Of a stretch of 64,000 nucleotides of DNA, positions 62,666-64,000 are shown piece after piece. The DNA is from Taenia hydatigena. Lineage: Eukaryota; Platyhelminthes; Cestoda; Cyclophyllidea; Taeniidae. The translations under genes and the position numbers were made by a program. Position 1 is the first letter of the stretch. Every line of letters starts with the position of its first letter. A model generated the notes under the pieces. It was not told the origin of the DNA, did not search any database, and was given only the letters and a program-made list of their open reading frames with translations. The DNA is taken from positions 186,001 through 250,000 of the forward strand of contig JADWOT020001154.1 of the NCBI GenBank assembly GCA_036345935.2. The letters run 5' to 3'.

Positions 62666-62793
62666 CTCCCACTGAACGTGTGCTCGTCGTGGCGTGGTTC
62701 AATCCCCTGCGGAATGATGACGCTGTCACGCTGCTTGGTATAAGTTGGTTCAAATAATTCGCGAAAACGCGAACGCATCGGCAAACACTTATT
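62666..62793 (-). CDS. Candidate exon, minus strand, unknown product
   Basis: After the acceptor TCTCTTTTAAG|AATAAG the minus strand is open for 42 codons to AGTGGGAG|GTGATC (phase 2). The peptide is charged and protein-like: MRSRFRELFEPTYTKQRDSV, IIPQGIEPRHDEHTFSGR. It lies just upstream of the 62626 segment on the same strand with only 39 bases between, an intron length known in flatworms, but the phases do not match directly. Either another join is used or only one of the two is real. Confidence 0.27.
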
Positions 62794-62855
62794 CTTAAAA
62801 GAGAAGGACTAAGTATGCTCCTCCAGTGTAATAGAAGCCTCACAAAGCATAAGAG

Positions 62856-62856
<1 letters not shown>

Positions 62857-62890
<34 letters not shown>
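62857..62890. repeat. TA microsatellite
   Basis: A pure TA dinucleotide run of 34 bases, self-complementary and likely to vary in length between individuals. Confidence 0.95.
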
Positions 62891-62893
<3 letters not shown>

Positions 62894-63484
62894 GGGATAC
62901 CAACTCACCTTTGACTTTAAACGACCTTTTACTTTCTAACTGCAATGACATACGGTCGACATCTTTCTGACACAGTAATGCATCGACCAGACTATGAACG
63001 TAAGGAGATGTTGAAACGATCCGTATTCAGTGCTACCTTGAGTCGGGAAAGAAAAGACTCTTTTTTATGATCGTTGGCCCTCAACCGCTGGTACAACTAG
63101 CTACATGCGCAGTTGAGCACACCAACCACAAATTCGGCTACGACCTTAGATGCATCAGCAAAGCGATTAATAAAAATAAAAAGATCGTAAAGAAAAGATA
63201 TAAAAAGCTATCAAATAAAACAAACGCTGCACTAAATCGTAAGCTAAAGTACGTTTTAACAGGCTTTGTAAGCCAACATTGCCAGAACCAAAATTTTGAA
63301 ATAAATGAGACATGCCAATATGTGAACGTAGCGAATTTGCGCTTTTATTCGAATTACGCATACTTTTAGTTTGTGATTCTTGCAATGTCATTTTCACTTA
63401 TTCTTATTAAGTGGTTTACTTTGTTTTTAGTTTTGAGCCCTGAATTTACTTCAAAATACAAAAGACGTATGGATGCATTTGGGC

Positions 63485-64000
63485 TTTAGATTATAGAGGC
63501 ATTCAAATCGCCTATCGAAACTTTGTAAGCACTCTGGCAATGCCGATCCATGTTTGCAATTGCATCAGTCTCTGAATATCTAACTTTTGTGTAAAGGCAA
63601 TGACGTTTTTCCTGCTGCACTTTGCATTGGTTTTCAAAATTAGCAGCTGTTGTCGCTTAAAATGGCAATTACGCCATTGCGTCACATATATGTGCCACAG
63701 AAGCATTCAATGACATTAAAATGAAGACCCAAGTCATGATCTATTTATATGTATTGTGCTAACAGTATTTTCCTGAACCCAGCCTACGGATTGGCGGCTG
63801 TGGAATGGTCGCTGGGAGGCACACCCTCTTATACGTATGCGAGACATGACATAAAGACGAGGCTAGTGGGCATTTACCACCGTTGGGCCTCAGAGGAACC
63901 GGTCGCACTGTAGTCCATTTTTCACATTAACACATCTTTCATTAGTTGGTAACAATTTCACTTCAAAAAATGCGTATGGATCGCCTAAGTGTTCTTGCTG
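63485..64000 (+). repeat. Dispersed repeat family 3, copy 3, cut by the window end
   Basis: Matches copy 2 from TTATAGAGGCATTCAAATCG to CACATTAACACATCTTTCATTAG and on to AAAATGCGTATGGATCGCCTAAG, where the window stops. The shared 3' block continues beyond CACATCTTT, so the true 3' end of the family is not yet defined. Confidence 0.5.

Noticed and set aside
1..64000. CRISPR arrays, rRNA, prokaryotic operons, viral polymerase genes
   Set aside because: Looked for and not seen; no regularly spaced identical repeats and no such protein motifs on either strand.

Overview
The window looks like a gene-poor, A+T-leaning stretch of an invertebrate animal genome. Coding sequence is broken by introns of about 90-110 bp, operon-like packing is absent, and the spacers carry old dispersed repeats and low-complexity tracts: long C/T-rich runs, four-base-period CTAC/CCAT runs, TA and GT microsatellites. 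This style recalls parasitic flatworms, particularly tapeworms, but that is an inference from texture and the divergent T-box gene. No marker gene here proves it.

Only one gene can be named: a T-box transcription factor on the minus strand (8972 to 7228). Four exons can be joined in frame, giving about 477 residues with the T-box at the very C-terminus. One intron appears to be of the rare GC-AG type. A poly(A) signal lies 114 bases past the stop. A perfect 24-bp palindrome made of two facing CCAAT boxes lies about 400 bases upstream.

A second probable gene lies on the plus strand at about 47.9-50.4 kb. Several short exons are each preceded by a long pyrimidine tract, and at least the first three join in compatible phase. 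The family is not recognised. Isolated exon-like segments (open frame plus good splice sites) occur at 4.8, 13.7, 19.1, 20.9 (minus), 23.1, 28.0, 37.0 (minus), 51.3 and 62.3-62.8 kb. They are reported at low confidence because many such segments arise by chance.

The rest is repeat-derived or featureless. The largest structure is a pair of diverged copies of a roughly 3-kb unit in opposite orientation (31.4-34.4 kb minus, 54.8-57.8 kb plus). Three further dispersed families have three copies each: 36.0/43.1/59.6 kb; 14.5/17.7/30.4 kb; 52.7/53.7/63.5 kb. A 230-bp direct repeat brackets 24.3-27.0 kb in the manner of a small LTR element. Palindromes cluster at 18.98-19.10 kb, and a very purine-biased tract fills 60.15-61.33 kb. 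I saw no rRNA, tRNA, CRISPR array or prokaryotic signal.
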